From Blautia sp. (GTDB lineage: Bacteria; Bacillota; Clostridia; Lachnospirales; Lachnospiraceae), in the NCBI GenBank assembly GCA_017459635.1, contig JAFUCO010000098.1, positions 1 through 64,000 of the forward strand: DNA of 64,000 nucleotides. Direction: 5' to 3'. Below, in pieces: positions 49,977 through 58,097 of the stretch. The notes under the pieces are model-generated. The model was not told the DNA's origin. It worked only from the letters and a program-made list of their open reading frames with translations, and ran no database searches. The position numbers were made by a program, and so were the translations under genes. Within the stretch, counting starts at the first letter, position 1. Every line of letters begins with the position of its first letter.

Positions 49977-50609
49977 TTATTTCACCGCACTCTGAAACGC
50001 GACCGCCTTCCCCAACACGTGGACCTCGTTCAGCTCCTGACCCTGATAGATCATATCCTCATAAGCCGAGTTCTCAGCTTTCAGAATGATCAGCCCTTTT
50101 TCCTGATAATAGAACACCCTTTTCAGCGTAGCCTCATCCCCGATCGAGACCACAGCGATCTCACCGTTCTCGACCGTCTCCTGCTTCCGGATGAAAACGA
50201 GGTCGCCGTCGTGGATCCGCGCTCCGATCATGGAGTCACCGTGGGCGATGAGGACGAAATCGGCGTGAATGCCTTCGAGCTGGTCGGCGTAAAACTCGAT
50301 CCGCTCGGCCATGAAGCGCGGCTCACCGCAGGCGACCTCACCGAGGACGGGGAGGGACTGCTTTGTTATCGGGTGGATGTTGGGGAAGGGCGGGAGAGCT
50401 TCTTCGTCTGTCCAGCCCATAAGAATGGCAGGGGTAGTTTCTAACGCTTTAGCAAAAGCCATAATCTTAGATCGCTGCAGGTCAACCTTTCCAGCTTCAA
50501 TCTTGGCGATCATACTCTTATCAGCATATCCGAGTTTTTCTGCCAGTTCCGACTGTGTTAAATGTAGTTCTGTACGCCTTTTCTTAATGTTTTTATACAA
50601 ATCAATCAA
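49977..50609 (-). CDS. LexA/CI-type repressor with S24 peptidase domain
   Basis: A 210-residue repressor. The N-terminal XRE helix-turn-helix (LTQSELAEKLGYADKSMIAK, about residues 18-37) is joined by a linker to an S24 autoprotease with a Cys94-Gly95 cleavage site (VACGEPRF), Ser126 (HGDSMIG) and Lys163 (ATLKRVF). Such repressors self-cleave after RecA activation and induce the element. The start is TTG at 50609 after GGAGGTG. It is divergent from the Cro-like gene across an operator region, and its 3' end is duplicated at 49075-49114. Confidence 0.93.
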   Translation of the reverse strand: MIDLYKNIKKRRTELHLTQSELAEKLGYADKSMIAKIEAGKVDLQRSKIMAFAKALETTPAILMGWTDEEALPPFPNIHPITKQSLPVLGEVACGEPRFMAERIEFYADQLEGIHADFVLIAHGDSMIGARIHDGDLVFIRKQETVENGEIAVVSIGDEATLKRVFYYQEKGLIILKAENSAYEDMIYQGQELNEVHVLGKAVAFQSAVK

Positions 50610-50632
50610 TACGACACCTCCAATCTAAATCA

Positions 50633-50661
50633 ATACTATCATGAGTTGGAAAATAATTCAA
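50633..50661 (-). promoter_or_regulatory. Repressor promoter
   Basis: On the minus strand TTGAAT (50656-50661), a 17-base spacer and TAGTAT (50633-50638). The -35 box overlaps operator-like site 50645-50662, suggesting self-regulation. Confidence 0.65.
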
Positions 50662-50730
50662 CAAATTTGTTAAAATGGTTGACAACAGTTCAACTATATC
50701 ATATAATGATGATGTTGAACAAGATTCAAC
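50645..50730. promoter_or_regulatory. Three repressor operators with GTTGAA/TTCAAC half-sites
   Basis: GTTGGAAAATAATTCAAC (50645-50662), GTTGACAACAGTTCAAC (50678-50694) and GTTGAACAAGATTCAAC (50714-50730) are dyads of the same half-site. The middle site covers the -35 of the rightward promoter and the third covers its start point, a classic lysogeny switch layout. Confidence 0.82.
50679..50707 (+). promoter_or_regulatory. Rightward (cro) promoter, full consensus
   Basis: TTGACA (50679-50684), a 17-base spacer and TATAAT (50702-50707), an exact sigma-A consensus, embedded between two operators. Confidence 0.92.
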
Positions 50731-50748
50731 CGAGAGGAGGTGAAATGA

Positions 50749-50979
50749 TTGACTGACTACATTCTCTTAAAAGAGAGAATCCGTGATAGTGGGATGACTA
50801 TGACGGCAATCTCAAGCAAAGCAGGGATTCTTAGAGAAACGTTATACAACCGTTTGAACGGCATTGGAGATTTTACGGCATCAGAAATGATGGGACTGGC
50901 CAAAGCCTTGAATCTCACAAATGCAGAAAGAGATGCAATTTTTTTTGCTGAAAAAGTTGAATGTAATGCAACCGCATGA
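50749..50979 (+). CDS. Cro-like XRE-family DNA-binding protein
   Basis: A 76-residue helix-turn-helix protein (MTMTAISSKAGILRETLYNR, LNGIGDFTASEMMGLAKALN). It is transcribed from the consensus rightward promoter opposite the repressor gene, the position of cro. The start is TTG at 50749 following GAGGAGGTG; an ATG six bases earlier is followed at once by an in-frame stop. It probably represses the repressor promoter. Confidence 0.85.
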   Translation: MTDYILLKERIRDSGMTMTAISSKAGILRETLYNRLNGIGDFTASEMMGLAKALNLTNAERDAIFFAEKVECNATA

Positions 50980-51025
50980 GGGCCTATCATTCTATTTTCA
51001 GCGTTTTGCACAAGGAGGTGAGCAG

Positions 51026-51277
51026 ATGGATAACACAGATAACACATATGTGATCTTGGTTATGAAACAGCGCACGTACATGACCGTGAAGGACATGTCT
51101 AAGTGGTACGGGATCCCCGGCACCAGAACCATTGATGAGTGGACGGTACAGGACTCTTTTGACATCATTGATAAACCGGACAAGATGAAGGAATTTGAAG
51201 AAATGCTTGAAGTCATGAATCTGTATGTACCAAGCGGTCTTGTGCAGCTTGATGGCCATGGAGGTGTGCTTGTATGA
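51026..51277 (+). CDS. Small element-borne protein, 83 residues
   Basis: The product begins MDNTDNTYVILVMKQRTYMT then VKDMSKWYGIPGTRTIDEWT, with a helix-turn-helix-like middle, and ends in FEEMLEVMNLYVPSGLVQLD. AAGGAGGTGAGCAG before ATG 51026 fixes the start; the longer frame overlaps cro. The family is not recognised. It may be a small regulator or excision factor. Its stop overlaps the start of the next small gene (ATGA). Confidence 0.65.
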   Translation: MDNTDNTYVILVMKQRTYMTVKDMSKWYGIPGTRTIDEWTVQDSFDIIDKPDKMKEFEEMLEVMNLYVPSGLVQLDGHGGVLV

Positions 51278-51435
51278 CAAGGGACATAAACATTATTGAC
51301 GCTATCCAGAATGAAAAGAACAAGGACCTTGGGCGGAAGGATATACCGCCCCTGGATCCGGAGGGCGTGAAGCTTGCTGAACACTGCCGGTTTACTTTTG
51401 ATATTATTGCTACCCCGGTAGACCCGAAGAGATAA
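51274..51435 (+). CDS. Small element-borne protein, 53 residues
   Basis: A short gene overlapping the previous stop by four bases, with GGAGGTG at good spacing. The product is polar (MTRDINIIDAIQNEKNKDLG...) and ends in a Pro-Lys-Arg tail (TPVDPKR). No family is recognised. The tight coupling upstream and 11-base gap to the peptidase gene support real translation. Confidence 0.6.
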   Translation: MTRDINIIDAIQNEKNKDLGRKDIPPLDPEGVKLAEHCRFTFDIIATPVDPKR

Positions 51436-51446
51436 GGGGGCATGTT

Positions 51447-51965
51447 ATGTTTGATGTAAAAGTAACAACATCAAAAGCCTCCAGTGACTGCGGAGCTGCC
51501 TGCATGGTAAGCTTTCTGGCTTACTACGGCAAAAATGTATCTCTTGACGAAATCAGAAAGGAATGCATTAAAGTCCAGGGGGCCAGCGGTAAAGACCTTC
51601 TGATCTGTGGACGTAAGCGCGGACTGGACATGATTCCATGGAAAGAGAAATGGGTGACCTGGCTGGAAGGAAAAGAAGATGGTGAAACAACAGATGTAGA
51701 GATTTTTAATCAGGATCGTCCGGCGATCTGCCTGTGGGAGAAAAGACACTGGATTATTTATTGCGGAATGGATGATAAGGATCCTGACAGGGTCGTCATT
51801 ATGAACCCGTCAAGGGGACGGTTCAGCATAGACAAATCACTTTTTGAAAGCTTTTATTCAGGAGTTTTTCTTACCGACGGCATTCCTCAGGAGCTGCCGA
51901 AAACACCTGTCGAAGGGGTGCCGGAAACAGCTCAAGAGGAGCAAAATGATGAAGAGGCCTGCTAA
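51447..51965 (+). CDS. C39-like cysteine peptidase
   Basis: A 172-residue papain-like protein resembling bacteriocin-processing C39 domains or BtrH-type proteins. Cys15 sits in SSDCGAACMVSFLAYYGKNV, His101 in WEKRHWIIYCGM, and Asn120 in VIMNPSRGRFSI, completing a plausible Cys-His-Asn set. No ABC exporter domain and no membrane segment are present, and no precursor peptide with a double-Gly leader is obvious beside it. The last 25 residues are acidic and Pro-rich. It is the rightmost gene of the element and may be cargo. Confidence 0.75.
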   Translation: MFDVKVTTSKASSDCGAACMVSFLAYYGKNVSLDEIRKECIKVQGASGKDLLICGRKRGLDMIPWKEKWVTWLEGKEDGETTDVEIFNQDRPAICLWEKRHWIIYCGMDDKDPDRVVIMNPSRGRFSIDKSLFESFYSGVFLTDGIPQELPKTPVEGVPETAQEEQNDEEAC

Positions 51966-52084
51966 GGACAGAAACGTCCCTGGCAGGCTTTTTTTGAATG
52001 TTCGAGTCCGAGGGAAATCGAAAAGGGGCAGAAAAGGGGCAAACCCAGTTCTTTTATGCCTTCCCGTGTCAAAAATGGTAAAAG

Positions 52085-52110
52085 AAAAAGCCCGTATTTA
52101 CGGGCTTTTT
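52085..52110. terminator. Intrinsic terminator, probably bidirectional
   Basis: AAAAAGCCCG and CGGGCTTTTT flank TATTTA. The A- and T-tracts let it stop transcripts from the element (plus) and from tRNA-Thr (minus). Confidence 0.85.
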
Positions 52111-52143
52111 CGCGTTTTGCCGCTCTGTGACAGAGCCACATCC

Positions 52144-52159
52144 AGCTGGAAAAGAGACT
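52144..52159. other. Attachment site at the tRNA-Thr 3' end
   Basis: AGCTGGAAAAGAGACT covers the acceptor and T-stem 3' strands of the tRNA gene and is repeated at 46756-46771 with one change. The tRNA stays intact. Confidence 0.75.
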
Positions 52160-52217
52160 CGAACTCTCGACCCCTTCATTACGAGTGAAGTGCTCTACCT
52201 ACTGAGCTATTCCAGCT
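52144..52217 (-). tRNA. tRNA-Thr (CGT anticodon)
   Basis: Read on the minus strand: acceptor stem GCTGGAA / TTCCAGC, D arm with AGCTCAGTAGGTAGAGC, anticodon stem CTTCA / TGAAG with loop CTCGTAA giving anticodon CGU for ACG codons, and T arm GAGAG-TTCGAGT-CTCTT with one wobble pair. The discriminator is U and CCA is not encoded. Its 3' end forms the attachment site of the adjacent element. Confidence 0.95.
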
Positions 52218-52368
52218 TGTGTGAAACACAAATGATATTATACATCATTCTCGCAGGATTGCAAGCATTTTTTTGCACCACTTTCATGTAGGTGTTACTC
52301 TATAACGGCAGTGAAGAACTATTTCACTTTAGCACATCACTTTTATTCTCTGTTAAAGCAGATTTTCA

Positions 52369-52397
52369 TTGAAGTACAGTAGGTTTCGATGTATAAT
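52369..52397 (+). promoter_or_regulatory. Sigma-A promoter for the pot operon
   Basis: TTGAAG (52369-52374), a 17-base spacer and TATAAT (52392-52397), 71 bases before potA. The 250-bp stretch between the tRNA gene and potA shows no other feature. Confidence 0.8.
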
Positions 52398-52467
52398 GTG
52401 GTCTGATACGGCATGAACCGGATTATGGTTTTTGGTTTTTGTTCACGCTTAAAAAGGAGTAGATCGA

Positions 52468-53514
52468 ATGAAAAATAAGCTGATTGAGCTTAAGGAGCTG
52501 ACTAAAAATTTTGACGACCAGCAGGTGCTTAAGGGTATCGACCTTGACATCTATGAGAACGAGTTCCTGACACTGCTGGGGCCCAGCGGCTGTGGTAAGA
52601 CGACGACACTTCGTATTCTGGCAGGGTTCGAGGAACCCAGCAGCGGCGAAGTCCTTTTCAACGGAATAGAGATCTCTAAAATCCCGCCCTATAAGCGCGA
52701 GATCAACACCGTTTTCCAGAAGTACGCGTTATTTCCCCATCTGAATGTGGAGGATAATATCGCCTTCGGCCTTAACCTGAAAAAACAGGACAAATCCATG
52801 ATCACCCAGAAGGTCAGCAGGATGCTGAAGATGGTAGGACTTGAAGGATTTGAGAAGAGAGACGTATCACTGCTTTCGGGCGGACAGCAGCAGAGGGTGG
52901 CTATTGCGAGGGCGCTTGTAAATGAACCAAAGGTCCTGCTGCTTGATGAGCCGCTTGGCGCACTGGATGCCAAGATACGAAAGCAGATGCAGGTGGAGCT
53001 TAAAAAGATCCAGCGTGAAGTCGGGATCACATTCGTATATGTTACACATGACCAGGAAGAAGCGCTTTCCATGTCGGATACTGTTGTCGTTATGAACAAC
53101 GGCGAGATCCAGCAGATCGGCAGCCCGACCGACATCTACAATGAGCCTGAAAACCGTTTCGTCGCAGGCTTTATAGGAGAGTCCAATATCATCGAAGGAC
53201 ATATGATACACGACTTCCTTGTGGAGTTCGACGGATTTCAGTTTGAGTGTGTTGACAAAGGCTTCCCGGAAAATGAGGAGATTGAAGTTGTCCTGCGTCC
53301 GGAGGATCTTGACATTGTAGAGCCTGAGAAGGCCAAGATCGTCGGAACTGTGAGAAATATTACTTTCAAGGGCGTTCACTACGAGATCATAATCGACACC
53401 GACAAACGTACCTATATGGTGCAGACGACTGACTATGCGGAGCCCGGCCGTAAAGTAGGCCTTACCTTTGGACCGGAAGATGTCCATGTCATGTGGAAGA
53501 TGGGAGTATACTAA
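52468..53514 (+). CDS. potA: Spermidine/putrescine-type ABC transporter ATP-binding protein
   Basis: A 348-residue ATPase. Walker A is GPSGCGKTT, the Q-loop [19 protein letters not shown], the signature [15 protein letters not shown], Walker [21 protein letters not shown], and the H-loop [15 protein letters not shown]-terminal TOBE domain follows from about residue 240. It energises import through the permeases encoded next. Its TAA stop shares the A of the potB ATG. Polyamine specificity follows from the binding domain encoded in the third gene. Confidence 0.95.
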   Translation: MKNKLIELKELTKNFDDQQVLKGIDLDIYENEFLTLLGPSGCGKTTTLRILAGFEEPSSGEVLFNGIEISKIPPYKREINTVFQKYALFPHLNVEDNIAFGLNLKKQDKSMITQKVSRMLKMVGLEGFEKRDVSLLSGGQQQRVAIARALVNEPKVLLLDEPLGALDAKIRKQMQVELKKIQREVGITFVYVTHDQEEALSMSDTVVVMNNGEIQQIGSPTDIYNEPENRFVAGFIGESNIIEGHMIHDFLVEFDGFQFECVDKGFPENEEIEVVLRPEDLDIVEPEKAKIVGTVRNITFKGVHYEIIIDTDKRTYMVQTTDYAEPGRKVGLTFGPEDVHVMWKMGVY

Positions 53515-54338
53515 TGAAACAGTTCCGTCATTTGATAAAACCGTACGTGATCTGGGCAGCGGTGCTGATAGTGATGCCGCTTATCCTGATAGCGCTGTAC
53601 GCCTTTACCGAAGAAGGAAACTCGGTGCTGACTTTTTCCTTCACCTTTGACAACTTTGCAAAGTTTGCCGAGGCAACCTATATCAATGTTATCCTTAAAT
53701 CCTTCAAGCTGGGTATTATCACGACACTGATATGCCTTGGACTTGGATATCCGCTGGCATTTATAATATCCAAATTTCCTGAGAAGACACAGAACACTCT
53801 GATCCTTATGGTAACCATCCCCATGTGGATCAATCTGCTTCTGCGTACTTATGCGTGGATGAACATCCTGGCTGACAACGGCATCATCAATCAGTTCTTC
53901 CAGGCCATCGGGCTTGGGCAGCTTAAGATGATGTACACTGATTTTTCGGTCATCATCGGCCTTATCTGTAATTTCATGCCGTTTATGATCATACCTATCC
54001 ACACATCGCTCAGCAAGATGGATAAGTCCCTGATCGAGGCTGCCTACGACCTTGGCGCCGATCCTTTCCAGACCTTCTGGAGGGTCACCTGGCAGCTTTC
54101 CATTCCGGGCGTGCTCAACGGCATTATGATGGTATTCCTGCTTTCGGTATCTACGTTCGTTATTCCAAAGCTTCTTGGCGGCGGACAGTACATGCTGATA
54201 GGAAATCTGATCGAGTCACAGTTTATTTCTGTCGGAAACTGGAACTTCGGCAGCGCGATCTCACTGATACTGGCTGTGATCATACTGATCTCCATGAGCC
54301 TGATGAAGAAGATAGACAAGCAGGAGGACAGGGAATAA
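53514..54338 (+). CDS. potB: Polyamine ABC transporter permease PotB
   Basis: A 274-residue, six-helix permease (KPYVIWAAVLIVMPLILIAL at the start). The EAA loop SLIEAAYDLGADPFQTFWRV sits before the last helices and docks on PotA. It also has IPMWINLLLRTYAWMNIL, typical of PotB. The ATG at 53514 shares its A with the potA stop; a seven-codon longer frame is ignored. Three bases separate it from the next gene. Confidence 0.93.
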   Translation: MKQFRHLIKPYVIWAAVLIVMPLILIALYAFTEEGNSVLTFSFTFDNFAKFAEATYINVILKSFKLGIITTLICLGLGYPLAFIISKFPEKTQNTLILMVTIPMWINLLLRTYAWMNILADNGIINQFFQAIGLGQLKMMYTDFSVIIGLICNFMPFMIIPIHTSLSKMDKSLIEAAYDLGADPFQTFWRVTWQLSIPGVLNGIMMVFLLSVSTFVIPKLLGGGQYMLIGNLIESQFISVGNWNFGSAISLILAVIILISMSLMKKIDKQEDRE

Positions 54339-54341
54339 CAG

Positions 54342-56189
54342 ATGAAAAATAAGAAAAGTTTTTTTACCAGATTCTATGTAGTTCTGTGCCTGGCGTTTTT
54401 CTATCTGCCGATCCTGGTCACGATGATCTTTTCGTTCAATTCCAGCAAGTCACTGACCAGATTTGCAGGCTTTTCACTCAGGTGGTATGCAGAACTCATA
54501 AATAATGTTGAGGTCGTCAAGGCAGTTTATGTTTCAGTGTCTATAGCGATAATCGCCACGGTCGTGTCGACAGTGCTCGGCACGGTTACTGCGATAGGGC
54601 TTTCGCGCAACCGCAAGGTGGTCCGCGACATGATCCTTAATGTCAACAATATACCGATCCTCAACCCGGAGATCGTTACCGCTATCGGCCTTATGCTGCT
54701 GTTTTCATCCATCGGTATGCGTAAAGGCTACATAACGATGCTGCTTGCCCATATAGCGTTCTGTACGCCGTATGTAATTACCAGCGTTTATCCAAAGGTC
54801 AGGAGCCTTGACCCCAACCTTGCCAATGCCGCTATGGATCTTGGCGCGACTCCGTATGAAGCTCTCATAAAAGTTGTGGTGCCGCTCATCAAGGAGGGCA
54901 TATTCGCGGGAGCGCTTCTTGCGTTTACGATGTCGTTTGACGATTTCGTTATTTCGTACTTCGTCACCGGAAACGGGACAAAGAATATCTCGATCGTCGT
55001 CTATAACATGACCAAGAGGATCAATCCTACGATCAATGCGCTTTCAACTATAGTGATCATCGTTATCATAATTGTGCTGGTAGCCGCCAATACGGTTCCG
55101 GACATGATGAAGAAGAGAGGATTCTCCGGGGCAAGCAAGAAACAGAAGGTGATCTCTCTCATCGTGGTGTGCGCGCTGCTTGCCGGGCTTATTAAATGCG
55201 GGAGCATCAGCCGTCAGGCAAAGGTGCTTAAGGTGTATAACGCCGGAGAGTACATGGATCTCAGCCTGCTGGAGGATTTCCAGGAGGAGTTCAACTGCAC
55301 CGTTATCTATGAGACATTTGAGTCTAATGAGATGATGTATACCAAGCTTTCAAGCGGTGAGAGCTATGATATCCTTGTGCCTTCCGACTATATGATCGAG
55401 AGGCTGATTAAGGAAGAATATCTCCAGTATCTTGAATGGAACAAGATTCCGAACAAGGATAACCTGATGGAGGATGTTCTTGACAAGAGCTATGATCCCG
55501 GAAACCGTTATTCCTGCCCGTATTTCTGGGGAACAGTAGGAATCCTCTATGACAAGACAGTAGTTGACCCGGAGGATCTAAAGGATGGATGGGAGCTTCT
55601 GAGAAATCCGAAGTACAAAGGACAGATCTATATGTATGATTCGGAACGTGATTCGTTCATGATCGCCCTTAAGGCACTTGGGTATTCGATGAACACGACG
55701 GATGAGGATGAGATCAATGATGCCTACAACTGGCTGATCGAACAGCGCGATATCATGGACCCGATATATGCGGGTGACGATGTGATCGACAACATGATCT
55801 CCGGCAACAAGGCCATTGCAGTGGTTTATTCAGGTGATGCGTCATACATCATAAGCGAGAACGAGGATATGGATTATCTAACTCCGCAGCAGGGAACAAA
55901 TGTATGGTATGACGCCATGCTGATAACCAGGGACTGCAGCGAGGTGGATCTTGCCCATGAGTTCATCAACTTCATGCTGCGTGATGACTGCGCGCTTGCC
56001 AACTCGGAAGAGGTTGGATACACATCACCTGTAGAGAGCGCCTTTGAAGAGATGAAGGAAGGAACCTACAATGGTGTTTCTTCATATGTTCCTCAGATAG
56101 ACAATCCGAAGAATGAGATATTCGGATATCAGACACCAAAGGTCAAAGAAAAGTATGCCGAGCTGTGGACAAAGGTAAAAGCGCAGTGA
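54342..56189 (+). CDS. potCD: PotC permease fused to PotD substrate-binding domain
   Basis: A 615-residue fusion. Residues about 1-265 are a PotC-type six-helix permease with the EAA loop NAAMDLGATPYEALIKVVVP. A linker with one more hydrophobic helix (VISLIVVCALLAGLIKCG, about 272-289) leads to a full PotD-like binding domain starting VLKVYNAGEYMDLSLLEDFQ. It contains LSSGESYDILVPSDYMIERL and YSCPYFWGTVGILYD, the usual polyamine-site surroundings. The helix replaces the binding protein's signal peptide and tethers the domain outside the membrane. No separate potD gene is present, so the operon is complete. Confidence 0.93.
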   Translation: MKNKKSFFTRFYVVLCLAFFYLPILVTMIFSFNSSKSLTRFAGFSLRWYAELINNVEVVKAVYVSVSIAIIATVVSTVLGTVTAIGLSRNRKVVRDMILNVNNIPILNPEIVTAIGLMLLFSSIGMRKGYITMLLAHIAFCTPYVITSVYPKVRSLDPNLANAAMDLGATPYEALIKVVVPLIKEGIFAGALLAFTMSFDDFVISYFVTGNGTKNISIVVYNMTKRINPTINALSTIVIIVIIIVLVAANTVPDMMKKRGFSGASKKQKVISLIVVCALLAGLIKCGSISRQAKVLKVYNAGEYMDLSLLEDFQEEFNCTVIYETFESNEMMYTKLSSGESYDILVPSDYMIERLIKEEYLQYLEWNKIPNKDNLMEDVLDKSYDPGNRYSCPYFWGTVGILYDKTVVDPEDLKDGWELLRNPKYKGQIYMYDSERDSFMIALKALGYSMNTTDEDEINDAYNWLIEQRDIMDPIYAGDDVIDNMISGNKAIAVVYSGDASYIISENEDMDYLTPQQGTNVWYDAMLITRDCSEVDLAHEFINFMLRDDCALANSEEVGYTSPVESAFEEMKEGTYNGVSSYVPQIDNPKNEIFGYQTPKVKEKYAELWTKVKAQ

Positions 56190-56219
56190 TTGACGGCTGC
56201 CGGGCAGAAAGGATGCTTA

Positions 56220-57857
56220 ATGGAAATATATAAAGGAAAATCTGCTTTTCCGGGAATTGCAGCGGGTAAGATACTGTTTTTCGCAAGAGAGGAGTATGAG
56301 ATCCGCTGGCACAGTATAAAGGATGTTCATAAGGAGCTTGATTCTTTTGAAAAGGCTAAGAAGGATGTGGCAGATCTTCTTTTGAAGCTGCTTGCGGAGG
56401 CAGAGGGAAAGCCTGCCTCCGTAAGCAAGAACTACAAGGCGCAGCTGGATGTGCTGATGGATCATTCCTACAGTGACGCAATATGCGGGATGATAGAGAA
56501 TCAGGCTGTGAGCGCGGGATATGCAATTCAGACCACGAGGGATGAACTTATTTATACCTTTCAGAATCTTGAGGCTCCGGTGATACGTGAGCGCATCAGA
56601 CATATCCGTGAGATCTCCTTCAAGCTGATACGCGCTCTTGGTACTTCGTCAGCGCAGATCGTCCTGGGGGAGGAACCGGTCATCCTTATCGCGGAGGAGC
56701 TGAACCCGGCCGAGATACTTGAGATTGAGAAGAACAATATTCTTGCGGTAGTGACATCCCATGGATCTGAGATATCACATTCTTCGATAATGACAAGGAC
56801 AATGAACATCCCGTCGCTTTTCAACATAAACGTTGACAAGGACTGGGATGGCAAAACTGCCATTGTGGACGGCTACACAGGAACGCTTTACCTGAATCCG
56901 AGCGATGAACAGCTTAAGGAATATGAACTGAGGCGGCAGGAGGACCTTCGGGAGAGGGAAGAACTGATGAAGCTGAAGGACAGCCCCGACATAACTCTTG
57001 ACGGAAAAGAAGTCAACGTGTATGCCAATATCGGAAGCGTGGATGACCTCAGCAACGTGGATTATTATGGTGCTGACGGAGTGGGGCTGATGCGCAGCGA
57101 GTTCCAGTACCTTGGAAAGGACCGGAGTCCCAGCGAGAATGAACTGTTTCGTGAGTACCGGAAGCTTGCGGAGGCTATGAAGGGCCGCAATGCCGTGGTG
57201 AGGACCATCGACCTTGGGGCTGACAAGAAAGCGGATTATATGCGCATTCCCCCGGAGACAAACCCGATAATGGGAAACCGCGGCATACGTCTGGCGCTTG
57301 ACCACCGTGAGGTTTTTGAGGAACAGCTGAGAGCCATATACCGGGCAGGCTGGTACGGGAATCTTTCCATAATGTTCCCGATGATCTCTTCACTGGAGGA
57401 GATGGATGAGATAGACGAGATCATCTCATCGGCAAAAAAGAACCTTACATCACGCAGCATTCCCTTCCGTGACCTGAGAAGGGGCGTTATGATAGAAACT
57501 CCCGCCGCGGTCATGATAGCAGAAGAGCTGGCTGAAAGAGCCGACTTCCTGAGCATAGGTACAAATGACCTCACTCAGTACACTCTTGCAATGGACCGCC
57601 AGAATCCTTCACTGAAAGACAAATACAACGACCATCACCCCGCCGTGCTGAAAATGATCAAAATGGTCATCGAAGCCGGCCACCGGGCAGGCAAACGTGT
57701 ATACATCTGCGGCGAAATAGCCGCCGAGACCTCCCTCACCGAAACCTTCCTGAGAATGGGCGTAGACGCCCTCTCAGTAGTTCCCGCCTGCGTCCTCCCC
57801 GTCCGAAGAATCCTAAGAGAGACTGATCTGTCAGAAAGGGCTGCAGAAAGAATATGA
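56220..57857 (+). CDS. ptsI: PTS enzyme I-like phosphotransferase
   Basis: A 545-residue PEP-protein phosphotransferase. The swivelling domain carries the phosphorylated His187 in SHGSEISHSSIMTRTMNIPS, a variant of the usual GGxTSHxAIxAR. The PEP-binding barrel has DGVGLMRSEFQYLGKDRSPS, RTIDLGADKK, NRGIRLALDHREVFEEQLRA, SIGTNDLTQYTLAMDRQ and the catalytic Cys497 (YICGEIAAE). The ATG at 56220 lies after GAAAGGAT, 30 bases behind potCD. No HPr gene is beside it. Its position behind a polyamine operon suggests either a second EI or chance. Confidence 0.88.
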   Translation: MEIYKGKSAFPGIAAGKILFFAREEYEIRWHSIKDVHKELDSFEKAKKDVADLLLKLLAEAEGKPASVSKNYKAQLDVLMDHSYSDAICGMIENQAVSAGYAIQTTRDELIYTFQNLEAPVIRERIRHIREISFKLIRALGTSSAQIVLGEEPVILIAEELNPAEILEIEKNNILAVVTSHGSEISHSSIMTRTMNIPSLFNINVDKDWDGKTAIVDGYTGTLYLNPSDEQLKEYELRRQEDLREREELMKLKDSPDITLDGKEVNVYANIGSVDDLSNVDYYGADGVGLMRSEFQYLGKDRSPSENELFREYRKLAEAMKGRNAVVRTIDLGADKKADYMRIPPETNPIMGNRGIRLALDHREVFEEQLRAIYRAGWYGNLSIMFPMISSLEEMDEIDEIISSAKKNLTSRSIPFRDLRRGVMIETPAAVMIAEELAERADFLSIGTNDLTQYTLAMDRQNPSLKDKYNDHHPAVLKMIKMVIEAGHRAGKRVYICGEIAAETSLTETFLRMGVDALSVVPACVLPVRRILRETDLSERAAERI

Positions 57858-57887
57858 AGCGGCTGTGAAAAGTCCTTTTTTCAGAAT

Positions 57888-57923
57888 ATCCCCCCGCTTG
57901 CTTTATCCCTGCAACGGGGGGAT
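57888..57923 (+). terminator. Hairpin after ptsI
   Basis: ATCCCCCCG (57888-57896) pairs with CGGGGGGAT (57915-57923), followed by TTCTCC. A terminator-like stem with a poor T-tract, in a 513-bp gap that otherwise holds repeats and the ugd promoter. Confidence 0.6.
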
Positions 57924-58020
57924 TTCTCCTCACTTCCTTCAAGAGCAACTGCCCTCGCTGAGTGAAAACTCCCTTCTTAACAAAATAATATTCACTGCAT
58001 AAGGTGGTACAAATTAGTAA

Positions 58021-58070
58021 AAGACAGGGGACGGTTCTGTGTCTTAAGACACAGAACCGTCCCCTGTCTT
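58021..58070. repeat. REP dimer, perfect 50-bp palindrome
   Basis: AAGACAGGGGACGGTTCTGT then GTCTT is followed at once by its exact reverse complement. The arms read CTGTGTC instead of CTCTGTC on both sides, so a change in one arm was matched or copied to the other. Confidence 0.9.
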
Positions 58071-58097
58071 ACTTGCTTCACTAGAATCATTTTAAAA

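Noticed and set aside
51844..52188. Plus-strand frame of 114 codons running into the tRNA gene
   Set aside because: It overlaps the peptidase end, a terminator and antisense tRNA sequence, so it is chance.
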